From Alopecurus myosuroides (Eukaryota > Streptophyta > Magnoliopsida > Poales > Poaceae), in the NCBI GenBank assembly GCA_028641055.1, contig CM054060.1, positions 238,480,833-238,544,832 on the forward strand: DNA of 64,000 bases, written 5' to 3'. Positions 1-10,573 of the stretch are shown piece after piece (positions within the stretch are counted from its first letter, which is position 1; each line of letters opens with the position of its first letter). The translations under genes and the position numbers were made by a program. The notes below the pieces were generated by a model, which worked only from the letters and a program-made list of their open reading frames with translations, did not search any database and was not told the DNA's origin.

Positions 1-1248
1 GATTACTAACACAAATCTACTAAAACTAACAGCTCTGAATAAGAGATGCAAGAAAAACAGGAGCTAAACAGGAATTTTGCAGCAGCTAGAAGAAAAACTA
101 AGAATACGAGCATAACAAGTATTCATATGAAAAGGCCGAGCGTGTCTCTCTCCCACACAAAGAATTCTAGGTTCCAACTATATTATTGCAGAAAGGAAAA
201 CAAACGAAAAAAAAAGCAAAACAAACGGACGCTCCAAGTAAACTTCATATAATGTGACCGAATAAAAATATAGTTTCACTAGAAATGACCAGATAAATTG
301 TTGATGAAGAAGGGGATGCCTTGGGCATCCCCAAGCTTAGATGCTTGAGTCTTCTTAGAATTTGTTGTTATGAACCACGAGGGCATCCCCAAGCTTTAAC
401 CTTGCACTCTTCTTGATCACATTATTCACCCTCTTCTCTTGACCCTTGAAAACTTCCTTCACACCACACTCGAAGAGTAATTTGCATTAGAGGGTTAGGG
501 AAACAATAAAAAAATCATGGGTACTGCATGGGCACACGTGCTATTGATACATTTAAACATTAGCTACATCCACTGATGTTTTGTGAAGCAAAGAGATCCA
601 CTTGACATCGTAAAAGAGCAAATCCAAGAAAAATGGTAGAATCTGCCAAAACCAGAACAGTCTGTAAATACGAATTTTTTGGGGCACTTACGTTGCTCAG
701 ATCGAAAAACTTAGAGAACAAAAAAATTTGGAATTAGCTGAGGAATAAGCACAAAACATTTCAGATTATTCTGACCTTTCTGGATTTTAAACGATTTTTT
801 ACGGTGCATAGCAGAAATCTATTTCCTGCGCAGAAATCCAAACCGTCTCCAACTTACGTCAGAAACTTTACTTCGCACAACTAAAACATGAACATAAAGA
901 TAAAAAGGAGTTGCTACAGAATTGTACAACCCCTTGACTCAAAGAAAACAGATAAAAACAAAGCAAAAATAAAACCATGGGTTATCTCCCAAGAAGTTCT
1001 TTTCTTTAACGCCTTTTAGCTAGGCCCAGAAAAGTGGATTCACGTGTTTTCAAGTGAAGAAGCATCCAAATAAATAAAGTTCCTCCAACCGTAGCAATGG
1101 GTACCTTAGACTCCCCTGAAGATGATTAAACATGCAAACCACATTTATTTTCACTAAAAGTTTTATTGATTTTAAGAACATTAGAGGATTTTGGTTTAGG
1201 CACCTTGGGGACATACATATATTTTTTCTCTTTTCCCATAGAAGGTCT
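1..1248 (-). other. non-coding interior of the Athila/Sabrina-like element
   Basis: AT-rich sequence with no sustained reading frame. It holds a 16-base direct repeat (GGGCATCCCCAAGCTT at 323-338 and 381-396) and a small inverted repeat around 312-331 (GGGGATGC / GCATCCCC). I see no gene here. It lies downstream of the gag remnant on the minus strand and is probably degraded element interior. Confidence 0.55.
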
Positions 1249-1892
1249 CTACCTCTTAAACTTAAGAGAAGAAAAAGTTGAGCTTAAAGTTTCCATAGCC
1301 TCCTCGAATTTACCAATCCTCATATTTTGACTATCATGGATATTTCTAGCTTCTAAAACAGTGGTTCTCTTGTTGATACTTACTATTGATTCATTAACTT
1401 TGCTAGCATTATCAAGGAAATTTGGCAATTTTTTCTCCATAGAGCTTAGCTTTTTAATAACATCATCTAAAGAGATCTCAGTTTTAACAACCTTAGTAGG
1501 TGGTGTTCCAACTAAACTTTTAACTAAATTACAGGCTCCCAAAGCAGGTGTTCCCAGAAAATTACCGCATCAAAATTCCTAAGAAGGATTAAAGTGGAAT
1601 ATTTCTTAGTGCATCTATGATGAGCATCACTTATCCTATACCAAGCATCTTTCAAACTTTCTACACCTTGTTGCTTAAAAGAACGAACCTCAACTTTAGG
1701 GACACTCATCTTTAGCAAGACTAAAAACACGATAAAAACTACAAGTAGAATAAGAACTTTTTTTTCGTGTTTTTGGTAAAGAGAAGCAAACAAGACAAAA
1801 TAAAATAAACTAAGCAAAACAAAAACAAAAACAAAGTAAAGAGAATGGAAGTGGGAGACTCCCCTTGCAAAAATTCTCTTTATCCCCAGCAA
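1249..1892 (-). pseudogene. gag remnant of the Athila/Sabrina-like element, deleted and frameshifted
   Basis: Two minus-strand frames join into one gag-like protein. The first (1892-1524) contains the stretch KVEVRSFKQQGVESLKDAWY followed by RCTKKYST and LLRNF. The second (1542-1249) continues with SLVGTPP, a segment around DDVIKKLSSMEKKLPNFLDN, and a likely coiled coil ending SSTFSSLKFKR. Near 1530-1570 the sequence GNFLGTPALGACNL is readable in the second frame while the first frame terminates, so a small deletion with a frame change separates them. The hydrophobic N-terminal part of the first frame is probably untranslated leader read through. In plants such gag proteins form retrotransposon virus-like particles; this copy cannot make a complete one. 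No pol genes are visible in the remaining 1.2 kb. Confidence 0.5.
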
Positions 1893-1900
1893 CGACGCCA
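1883..1900 (-). other. primer-binding site of the Athila/Sabrina-like element
   Basis: On the minus strand this reads TGGCGTCGTTGCTGGGGA, close to the TGGCGCCGTTGCCGGGGA type common in grass Gypsy elements. It lies 85 bp inside the LTR end at 1986, which is unusually far. Confidence 0.55.
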
Positions 1901-1958
1901 GAAAATTTGATGGTGCAAAAGTTGACGGGGGAGTGGTTGCTTCTTGATGACTTTGAAA

Positions 1959-1976
1959 TCCCTGGCAAAGGCGCTA
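1959..1976 (-). other. second, degenerate primer-binding-site-like sequence
   Basis: The minus strand reads TAGCGCCTTTGCCAGGGA, a decayed version of the TGGCGCC...GGGGA motif, 9 bp from the LTR end at 1986. It sits where a primer-binding site should be, while the better match lies 76 bp further in. This suggests a duplicated leader. Confidence 0.4.
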
Positions 1977-1985
1977 GAGAAGTGC

Positions 1986-2226
1986 TGATGCGTGTGAACA
2001 CACGTTCATTGGGACACCCCAATAGGAAGGTATGAAGAGTTCAGCACCAAGTTTCCCTCAGAAAGAAACCAAGGTTGAATCGACCAGTAGGAGGAAAGAG
2101 TAACTTCAGAAGGTTAATGCGGCTGAGATGGCAGGGCGCACTACCAGTTCAGTGGCAACATGGAACCTACACAACACAAACAATTCACTTTGCCCCAATG
2201 AAGAAGTGAGGTTGTCAATCTCACCG
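1986..2226 (-). repeat. LTR (3' portion in element sense) of the Athila/Sabrina-like element
   Basis: Starts TGATGCGTGTG on the plus strand and matches the LTR starts at 58774 and 63098 (shared phrases such as CAAGGTTGAATCGA and GAGGTTGTCAATCTCA). It is cut at CACCG (2222-2226), the target duplication of the nested Tat-like element, and resumes at 25890. Confidence 0.8.
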
Positions 2227-3053
2227 TGTCGTGGTGGTGTCACAGCAGATGCCATAGGATGGCTAAAGTTGTGGGGACGCTGGACGCTGGAGGCGCTCGG
2301 GGAGGGATCACGCAGCGCGTAGCCGCGTGAGGGTGAAGCTAGCACTACAAACAATAAGATCTACCCAGGTTCAGGGCCCTCGTGTGGAGGTAAAACCCCT
2401 ACTCCTGCCTTTCTCTCTTTATATTCGGGTCTCACCGAGTAGCCACAATACAGGTAATGCTTACAGCCGAGTAGCCACTCTCCTCTCTATGCTACTGTAG
2501 TCCTTAGTCGTGTCGTCCCTCGCGCAGGAGGAGGCAGGGCACCTTATATACTGGTGCCCAGCCGGATACAGCCAAGATGTCGACATTGTGTGCACGCTGT
2601 ACACTTCCGGGTTCTCGCTGACCACTTTGGCTTCCTAGATTGTCTTCATGTGTAAAGTCGTCCCGCAGAACCGAGGAGCTGATCTGTTATCACTGACACT
2701 GTCACGGGGTAGGCCCCCCTAACCTGCGACGCCCTGCTGACACCCTGGCGCGGATAAGCACGCGCTCTGCAGATGAACAGTGCCGCAGTACGGACCCGGG
2801 ATACGCGGGATCCTGTGTCAGAACGGCTCCTTTGACTTCTGGCCCGAGTAGGAGACCGCCCTCTCTACTCGGTCCGCTTCCTCTACTCGGAGAAGAGTAA
2901 CTTCCTTGGTTCTTCCTCCTGGCCTTCTATGTGTACGGCCGAATAGCGGACGACCGCATAGCGAGTACCGGGTAGCCGCTACTCTGCCAAACGTCTCTTT
3001 TGATCTTGCCCTTAGCACTTGCCTTTACCCTACTCGGGGGTATCCCCCCGACA
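2227..3053 (-). repeat. 3' LTR of the Tat-like element
   Basis: 827 bp, collinear with 25058-25884 apart from about 11 substitutions, mostly transitions. Ends form TG...CA. A TATA-like motif (TTATATA on plus, TATATAA in sense) lies in the segment GGGCACCTTATATACTGG near 2540-2560. On its inner side (3054 on) the minus strand reads AGCTTCGGGGACTAA just before the LTR, the position of the polypurine tract, although it is a poor purine run. Confidence 0.93.
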
Positions 3054-3760
3054 TTAGTCCCCGAAGCTGGTAGAGTCCTGCGAACTTGTTCACTGGGCTC
3101 TGCCAGCTTAAAAACCAATCTTGCCTTTGAGCCTTATGTTGCTGAGTAGAACCTCCGAGTAGCCCTTCATTCTGTCTCAAGTTTCTTCTTTTCCGAATAG
3201 AGCCGCTTCTCTTCTCTGTCGTCGAGTAAAAAGACTTTGCAGAATTTCCAATCAGAATCTCTGCGTGGCAGAGCGAAATCCGGGTTTCGGCAGCGCAACT
3301 GGGCACGTGTCACGTTCCCGTACCCCCGACGCCTCGGTGCCCGGGATCTGACAGGCCACGCGCCCAGTTTTCGCGGCCTGGGCCCACTAGCCCGTTATGT
3401 CCCATCAAGCGCAGTAATTACCCACGATCGTGTCGTGGGATCGATTGCGGCCGTTACGCGCGCGTTCTGCGCTGTTTGCGTTTCTAACCGGCCACACCCC
3501 ACGCCGCACGATCTCTGGGCGTAACTGATCCCATTACCTCCAATCGTAACGGCAACCCGAGGGGAGGTATAAATACCCCCTCGGTAACTCCCTTCTCCTC
3601 TTCCTGCCTTCACTCTCTCCCAGCCTCTTCGTTTCTCCGCCGCCCCAGATCTCTTAGCCGCCGCGCACCTCACTCTGTCGCCGCGAGCTTCACTGCGACG
3701 AAAGGCCAGTCCTTTCCACCAACTTCCACCGAATCACCACCGGATTTCCTCTTCTACTCG
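3054..3760 (+). promoter_or_regulatory. promoter and 5' leader region of the antisense gene
   Basis: GC-rich sequence between the 3' LTR and the antisense start codon. A TATA box (TATAAATA) lies at 3568-3575, set in an inverted repeat (GAGG...CCCCTC). It is followed by a pyrimidine-rich stretch (about 3590-3660) typical of plant transcript leaders. The first good ATG downstream is 3761. No long open frame on this strand fits coding sequence. Promoter activity is inferred from sequence only. Confidence 0.6.
3568..3575 (+). promoter_or_regulatory. TATA box of the antisense gene
   Basis: TATAAATA on the plus strand, 186 bp upstream of the ATG at 3761, followed about 30 bp later by a CT-rich leader. 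It points away from the LTR and opposite to the retrotransposon's own transcript. Confidence 0.6.
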
Positions 3761-6700
3761 ATGGCTCGCGATGACGACGCCCGCGCCGGGTGGGCTGGAT
3801 CCAATGTCACGGCGGACGAGTGCCGGTGGCTGGTGAACACCCGGCGAGTTCCTCCCGGTGTCCGCTGCCGGCATCCCGATGGCGAGCTCGTCCCCGCCCC
3901 GGAGGCGGACGAGCACGAGGTGTTCCTCGCGCACTTCGCGCGGGGATTCGGGCTGCCCGTGTCGGATTTCTTCCGCGGCTTCCTCGACCACTTCGAGATC
4001 CAGCCGCACCACCTGCCGCCGAATGCGATGGTGATGCTCGCATACCATGATGTGGTGTGCGAGGCGTTCCTGGGCGTCCGCCCCACACCGATGACCTGGG
4101 CGCGCTACTTCTTCTTCAGGAAGCAGAGCAAGGCCAAGCCGGGTAGCGCGGACAACAGCCGCGGGATGACCGAGACCGGCAGCGCCATGATGGTGCAGCG
4201 CAGCGGGACCAACCATCCGCGCGTCAAGGGCCTTGACTCCGTGCGGAAATGGCAGAAGACCTTCTTCTACGTGAAGAACATCCCTGTCAAGGAGGGCGAG
4301 CCACTGGTGGACCAGATCAATCTCCCCCGGTGGACCAATTTGCCTCCTACCGGGCAGAATTGGGGACTCAAGCCCCCGCTAGACGGCGACCTCAAGCAGA
4401 TCAACGCGTGCCTCGCCCAGCTGAAGGAGAAGGGGCTCAAGGACGACGACCCCATCACCTGCTGGATCTCCAGGCGAGTGCTCCCATTGCAGCGCCGCGC
4501 ACACCTCATGTGCTACATGGGCGGCAACAGAGATTGCACTCGGACGACCACGTTCGAGCTCAGCAACGCGGACGTGGCCACCTGGGCGCGCTCCATCATG
4601 AGCACCGGCCTCACCGACCACTGGCAGTACGGCTTCGTGCCGTACAGCCGCATGAAGCCAATCAAGCGGGTTAGTACTTCTTATTTTGTTTCTTGCGTAT
4701 TGATTCCGAGTAGATAGCCTTCTTAGCTTGGTACGCTTAGTATCCGCGCTCTGTGCCGAGTAGGACACTTAGCAGTATCTCTGTAGGCTTCATGTGCTTT
4801 ATGTTTGCACTACATGCCGAGTAGAACACTCGCTACTATCTGTTGGGCTTTATGTGCTTTGTGTTTCCACGCCTCGTTGAGTAGGACGCTTACTGTATTA
4901 TTCTTTGTGCCTGCATCTCATTCCGGGTAGAATCCCTTACGCTGCTCAACTCATTCGTGTTGCTTGCTTGTATCCACAGCGCCTTGCTCGCCAGCTTGCT
5001 GAGAGCGAGGAGCGCTTCGAGGCCAACTGGCACGAAGACCGAAAGGAGGATGACGAGGTCTCTTACGACATCGCGGACACCCTCTGCATCCCCCATGTCG
5101 TCCATCCAGGTAAGCACCATGTCGACACGTCCATTCGGGACTGGTCCGAAGACGACGACGCAGGTGACCGAGTTCACCTTTTCGGTCGCGAGTAGCGCAA
5201 CTTGGTTTCTTTCTGTTTCTCAATTGTTTTCTTCTTTCCCATTCTGTAGAGGAGGCTAATGCTGACGAGGGAGAGGATGAGGACGCCCTCGAAGTTGATC
5301 CGCTTGCGGTTGCCGCTCCCGCCACTCGGAAGAGGGCGGGCAGTGGTGCCCAGGAGCGCACCGCCAAGAAGGCCAAAAAGGGTGAGAAGAAGACCAAGCA
5401 GGTCGCTGGGAGACGACTACCCCCTTCACGTGCAGGGTAAGTGATTTTCTTCCAAGCTGCATTCCGCTGTCATTGCTTTTTCTGAATTTCTTGTTCCACC
5501 GCTGTTTCTCGGTTTCTTCTTTCTCTCTTTCTTTCCTGAACTTCCTTTTTCTCTTCAGCGCCCCCTTGGACGCTGATGCTGCTGCCGCTCCCTCCAAGTC
5601 CAAGAAGAGATCCGCCATTGACGTCGACAAGCTCATCGACCTCTCTGAAGAGGACGAGCCTGCGGTAGGGGAAGAGGCGCGTGCGCCCTCCCCCGTGAAG
5701 GATGAAGCTGAGGACGACGCCAACATCCAGGGCATGGACACTGATGCCCAAGACGCCGAGCAGGAGCAGCAGGCCCGCGCAGAACAACAAGCGCATGATG
5801 CTACTCGCGACGAGAGACCCCCTTCTCCCCCAGCTGCCACAGCTGGGGAGAACACAGAAACATCCACCGAGCACCAAGATCATGCGGCCCTTGAGCGGCA
5901 GGAAGAGAGCTAGGAGCAGAAGGACACTGACGCTGCTGCCCGAGATGACCCCGCGGCCCAGCCACCGGTAGACAATCAAGATGACGTACTGCAAGACCCC
6001 GCTGCCGAGCAGCAGGTTGAGACAACTGTTGTGGAGCCGGCCCTGCAGAGCCACGCGCAGCCGGACGCTGCGCCCGGTAGCCAGTCCTTGGCGCCGCCTA
6101 CCCAGCCGGCCGCTCCACCAACTGCGCCAAGCTCCCCGCCCATGAAGAAGACCAAGACCGTAGCCAGCCCTCCAGCCAAACAGACCACCAAGAAAACCGC
6201 TTCCGATGCTGCTGGCAAGAGAGATGCAGCCGAGAAGAAGGCTGCTGAGAAGAAAACTGTCGAGAAGCCAGCAGCTGAGAAGAAGGCCGCCGAGAAGCAG
6301 GCTGTCGAGAAGCATGCCGCCGAGAAGAAGGCCGCAGAGAAGCTAGCTGCCCAGCCAGATGCCGAGAAGAAAGCTGCCCAGCCAGACGCCCCCGTCCGCA
6401 GGAATCCTTCTCGTGGTGCTGCTCAAGATCCTGCCGTGATGCCGCCACCGAAACCAACTGCGAAGCCTGCCGCGAAGAGTGGGCAGCTTACCATTGGTGC
6501 TTCCGGCAGCGGTGCAGCCACAGCCGCGGGATCAAGCGTCCAAGACCCGCCTGCCTACCCGCCTTACATGCTGCAGATGAGCAAACAGTACAACATCGGT
6601 ATGACCAAGCCCGAGAAACAGCTCGCTCTTACGAGAGGCAAACAGGCCCAGGCTGTGAATTCCAAGCTTTCGGCCAAGGATAAGGCCCAATCGATCTTCT

Positions 6701-8922
6701 CGCGCGAGATCCAGGAGACAGAGGTGGAGTCCCAGGGTCTCGAGCAGATAATCGACCGGGTGGGCTTTATCGACGCCGAGTGGAATAGCGCGTTCCTTGG
6801 CAACGAGACCTGGAACGGCCTGGCTTTGGGCAAGTTGGACCACTGGCGCATCGACTGGAACAAGGCGGACCTGGGCTACAATCCCATGACCATCTCGTCC
6901 GCCACCAGCACGCTTGCCGCGAAGCTGTTCGTCCACCGCAAGGCCGCAGAGGATCTCGAGCAAACTTATGCGGTAAGTTTTGCTTTGCCTGTTCCGAGTT
7001 GCGCTTTTCTTCTCTTCTATTCTTCTTCTTCTTCTTATCCATCACCCAGTCCCCGAGATTCGGTCCGAGTAGGCGGCTACTCGACCGAGTTGCCGTCTTC
7101 TCGGGTCGAATCTTCAAAATATTGTCTAACTCCTTTTCTTTCTGCTTCTCAGAATAGCCTTTTGAAGAGAACGAACCTTTATCGGACCCTGCTCTGGAAT
7201 CACAGCATTGCAAAAAGGCGCCTTGAGGCCCTAGAAGCTGAACGCAAAAGCGATGCTGTGACCGAGAAGGAGGCCGTAGCTCGTAACCTTCAGCTCTCCG
7301 AGCTCGAGAGTAAGCTTCTAGCTATTTGGTTCATGCGTTTTGTGTTTACGCTTGTTTTTGCTTTCTGCTCTAACTCCTTGTACTCTGCAGGCAAGGTCAA
7401 GACGCTGACAGAGGAGCACAAGCACTGTCACGTCTTTGTTGAAAACGCCGAGACCACCATCAAGAAGTTGGAAGGTGAGTTGTCGGCTTCTCGGCTTGTT
7501 CTCCTCCTTCTTCTCTGTTATTTGCTGACCATACCCTTCTCCTCCGCAGAAGATTACAAGAAATTTCGTGAAGAGCATCTCGACTGCGTGCAGCCCGCCG
7601 AGTTGCAGCAGCAATTGGCAAGCCAGGCCGTCGAGCTCAAGAGCCAACACACCACCGAGCTGGAGCCGCTGCAGGTCCAGTTAAGGACTGCCCTTCAGGA
7701 CGTCATAGACCTATCTGCCGAGAAGGACAAGTTGGAGGAAGCCGCCAAGGCTAAGCAAAGGGCCCTTGAGATGGAGTGCGAGACGCTGAATAAGAGCAAC
7801 TCGGATCTCATACTCCAACTGGCCCAGTTCCGGAGGGTCGAAGAGCGGCACGCAGCTGATGAGGAGTCATGGAAGAGGAAGCTTGAGTCGCTACTCTGCG
7901 ACCTGAACAGTAAGTTTTCGCATCTCTGCGCCTCCCTGTTTCCTCTTTCTTCTCTGCTGACTGTTTTGCATCTCTTTGCTGCTTTCCTTTCTAATCTTCT
8001 TCTGATAGCATTTTCAGAAATCTTCCCCGATCTCTGCTCAGCCAGCAAACCTGCCCTGTCAAAGGCCCAAGATGTGCGAGTAGAGAAGGGGCTGCCCATG
8101 GACACCAAGGCTGCAATCGAAGACAGCTTCACGAACATGCAGAGTCAGCTTCAGCGCCTTAGGGGCTTGGGCACGGACTTAACGTCTGTTGCCTTCAGAC
8201 TTCATGCATTGTTCTGGCCCCGGGATCCCTTGCCCTCAACTATCCGCGCGCTTGCCGAGAAGCTGAATGGCGTCAAGGCCGAGCTGAAGAAATGGCGAGC
8301 ATCCGGAGCTCGGGCAGGCGCGGACATGCTGCTCCTCTTCATCTGCAGCTGGTATGAGAATCTTGATCTCAATACCATCCTCGAGATGTGCCGCGATTCC
8401 AAGTGGGAGAAGGATCCCGAGTGCGTGGCTCGCCGCCAGGCAGTCGCGTGGGAGACCGCCTCCTATGCGGATACCGCGCGCTACATCGAAGGCCTCACCG
8501 AGCCCGACACGGATGTGGAAGGCGAGGGCGACGACGAGGATGAAGATGATGACGAGGAGGCCACTGGATCATATGGGCTGAGCTTCTTCGATAGCCCCGA
8601 TGGCAAGTCCGGGAAGGGGAAGGGCGCGGTCGTCGAGGATAGCGACGAGGAAGCCGAGAGCGAGAAGATGACCATCGACACCGCGGCGCTTGAGTTCGGC
8701 ACTTCGTCAGGCGCAGCCCTTGACGACACGGCGCTACTCCGCGCTCAATCTGCTGCCTCCACTTCGGCGACGGACCCCATCTCGGTGGCTTCAGCCACTT
8801 CTGATCAGGCTGCCACCAACCCCGAAGCGGATGTCGCCAACCCGGAAGCTGACGCTGCCAAGGCCACCCCCGAAGCTGATGCCGCCAAGGCCAACACTGA
8901 AAATGCTGCTACCTCCACCTGA
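3761..8922 (+). pseudogene. antisense multi-exon gene, 'putative gypsy-type transposon' (Transposase_28-like) protein, one premature stop
   Basis: Proposed exons: 3761-4669, 4980-5163, 5250-5436, 5559-6972, 7153-7309, 7391-7474, 7550-7909 and 8018-8922. All introns start GT and end AG, and the exon total is exactly 4200 nt (1399 residues plus stop), which strongly supports the model. Exon 1 (303 residues) resembles the plant family annotated as putative gypsy-type transposon, with motifs such as HFARGFGLPVSDFFRGFL and QPHHLPPNAMVMLAYHDVVC. Later parts are acidic and basic low-complexity sequence (repeated AEKKAAEK, about 6220-6400), a conserved block (QTEVESQGLEQ-like, about 6710-6960), a long coiled coil (7153-7909), and a C-terminal globular part with an acidic tail. 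A TAG at 5911-5913 lies where CAG would keep the frame. Molecular function is unknown; such ORFs are known antisense in Tat-type elements. Host origin is possible but unproven. Confidence 0.75.
6973..8017 (+). other. four successive 3n, stop-free introns of the antisense gene
   Basis: Introns at 6973-7152 (180 bp), 7310-7390 (81 bp), 7475-7549 (75 bp) and 7910-8017 (108 bp). Each begins GTAAG or GTGAG, ends CAG, is pyrimidine-rich near its 3' end, has a length divisible by three and contains no in-frame stop. Retained copies would still give a continuous protein. The three upstream introns (310, 86 and 122 bp) are not all 3n and do contain stops. Confidence 0.65.
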
Positions 8923-9588
8923 TTACGTCCTGCAACACTTATGCTCGAGACTTTTATCAAATCCCCGGAATGCCGGGTGCAGATGTACTGAAAAATTTAT
9001 CTTCCCGTTGCTACTCAGTTTTATTTCACTTGAAGTTTTTATACTTAGTAATTTGAGCAGCTTTGGCTTGATGCCGGGTTGCGTTATCATGCGAGTCCCC
9101 GAGTTGCATTTTTCATCCACCCTTCCTTTTTATCTCAGCTCTTACCTGCAATTTGTTTCTTTTTTGGTATTCGAGTCACAAGAGTTCAAAGTTGGAGTTT
9201 CAAATACTTAGCCACCAGGAAACAGCCATAGTAACGCTACCCACCACATAGCCGAAAAAGATAACAACAGACAGTAAAAAACGCTCTATTTGGTTGCCAC
9301 ACGCGTCCTTCCCTTTGCAATTTTTCATGTGTTCATTGACTCTTTGGCTTGTTCTCTGGCTTGCCATGAAGCCGGTTTGCGGACAGCAGCAGAGTCGCAG
9401 AGTGTCCGGTGAGTATAAACACACTACTTTGTATGCTTTTGAAATTCTAAGCGTAGCAACCGAGTAGGCAGAGAGACAACAGAATAGAAACACTTAGAGC
9501 AATTTTGGACGAGGGTTGCCCCCGAGTTCAAGTTCGGATTGCAGAGTAGAAGTTTAACTCGGATAAGAGGGTACATACACACTTTTGC
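8923..9588. other. convergent intergenic part of the Tat-like element
   Basis: AT-richer sequence between the stop of the antisense gene (8922, plus) and the end of integrase (9589, minus). The two transcription units converge here, so it should hold both 3' ends. I see no further coding frame. Confidence 0.5.
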
Positions 9589-9957
9589 TCATGAATGAAA
9601 GCGACGAAGTAGAGCTACATTCCAGGGGCGCTTGGATTCCTCCCCAGCTTTATCCGGCCTGTTCTTTTGTGATGGTTGCGCATCTACAAGGTAGTACGCA
9701 TCATTGTGTAGAGCCTTGCTCACAATGAACGGCCCTTCCCACGGAGGGGATAGCTTGTGCATCCCGGCTGTGCGCTGCACGAGCCTAAGGACCATGTCTC
9801 CTTCTCGGAGAACCCTTGGGTTTACCTTTCGGCTGTGATAACGCCTCAGGTTTTGCTGGTAAACAGCCGAACGTGACAGAGTAAGCTCTCTTGCTTCTTC
9901 TAGCAGGTCAACGTCGTTTTCTCGAGCTTCTCTCGCCTCCACCTCAGTGTAGAGGGT
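9589..9957 (-). pseudogene. integrase C-terminal region of the Tat-like element
   Basis: Minus-strand frame 9942-9589 reads through EARENDVDLLEEARELTLSR and then GDMVLRLVQRTAGMHKLSPP with WEGPFIV, the usual C-terminal DNA-binding end of Gypsy integrase, finishing RRFHS before a stop. No chromodomain is visible, as expected for a non-chromovirus. It is out of frame with the catalytic core: the core frame ends at TAA at 9957-9959, and a one-base shift within a short C run near 9960-9967 restores continuity (DSP, then RVTLYTEVEAREA). This frameshift is the only one I find in the whole gag-pol. Confidence 0.75.
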
Positions 9958-10573
9958 TACTCGGGGGAGTCATGCTCTAGGTCGATTGGCAACACGGCTT
10001 CAGCCCCGTAAACCAAGAAGAATGGTGTGTAGCCGGTTGACCGGTTAGGGGTAGTCCTTAGACTCCACAACACCGCTGGCAACTCGTCTAGCCAACACCC
10101 TGGTGTTTTAAGCAGCGGCTCCATCAGCCTTGGCTTTATGCCTGCAAGCAGCATGCCATTTGCTCTTTCCACCTGACCATTGGACGCGGGATGCGCGACA
10201 GACGCGACATCTAGTCGGATGTGCTTATCTCTGCAGAATCTCACCATGGCTCCCTCAGCAAAGTTAGTGCCGTTATCCGTGATGATGCTGTGCGGGTAGC
10301 CATATCTCAGGATCACATCCTTCAGGAAACTCACAGCAGTGGCTCCATCACACTTCCGAATAGGCTTCACTTCAATCCACTTGGTGAATTTATCAACCAT
10401 GACCAAAATTTGTGTCATGTTGCCTCTAGTCGGTTTGAAGGGACCAACCATATCCAGACACCAAACAGCAAATGGCCAAGTGATGGGAATTGTTTTCAAC
10501 TCGGAAGCTGGCAGGTGGATCTTACTTGCGAATCTCTGGCAGCCGTTGCACTTTCTCACGATATCTTCAGCTT
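9957..10573 (-). pseudogene. integrase catalytic core of the Tat-like element
   Basis: The core inserts retrotransposon cDNA into the genome. The minus-strand frame starts with the CNGC pair of the zinc-binding domain. It then carries the catalytic triad: D in VWCLDMVGP, D in SIITDNGTNF, and E in NGQVERANGML, followed by WSLRTTPNRSTGYTPFFLVYGAEA. All three acidic residues are present. The N-terminal half of the zinc-binding domain (HQAECGHHASSRALVKKAF) is separated, at 19110-19260, by the nested element at 10574-19104. Frame calculation shows both parts share one frame once the insert and one AGCTT copy are removed. Confidence 0.88.

Noticed and set aside
3734..4216. 160-codon minus-strand frame opposite exon 1 of the antisense gene
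   Set aside because: It is GC-rich sequence mirrored from a real coding exon. It has no start context, no domain and no continuation.
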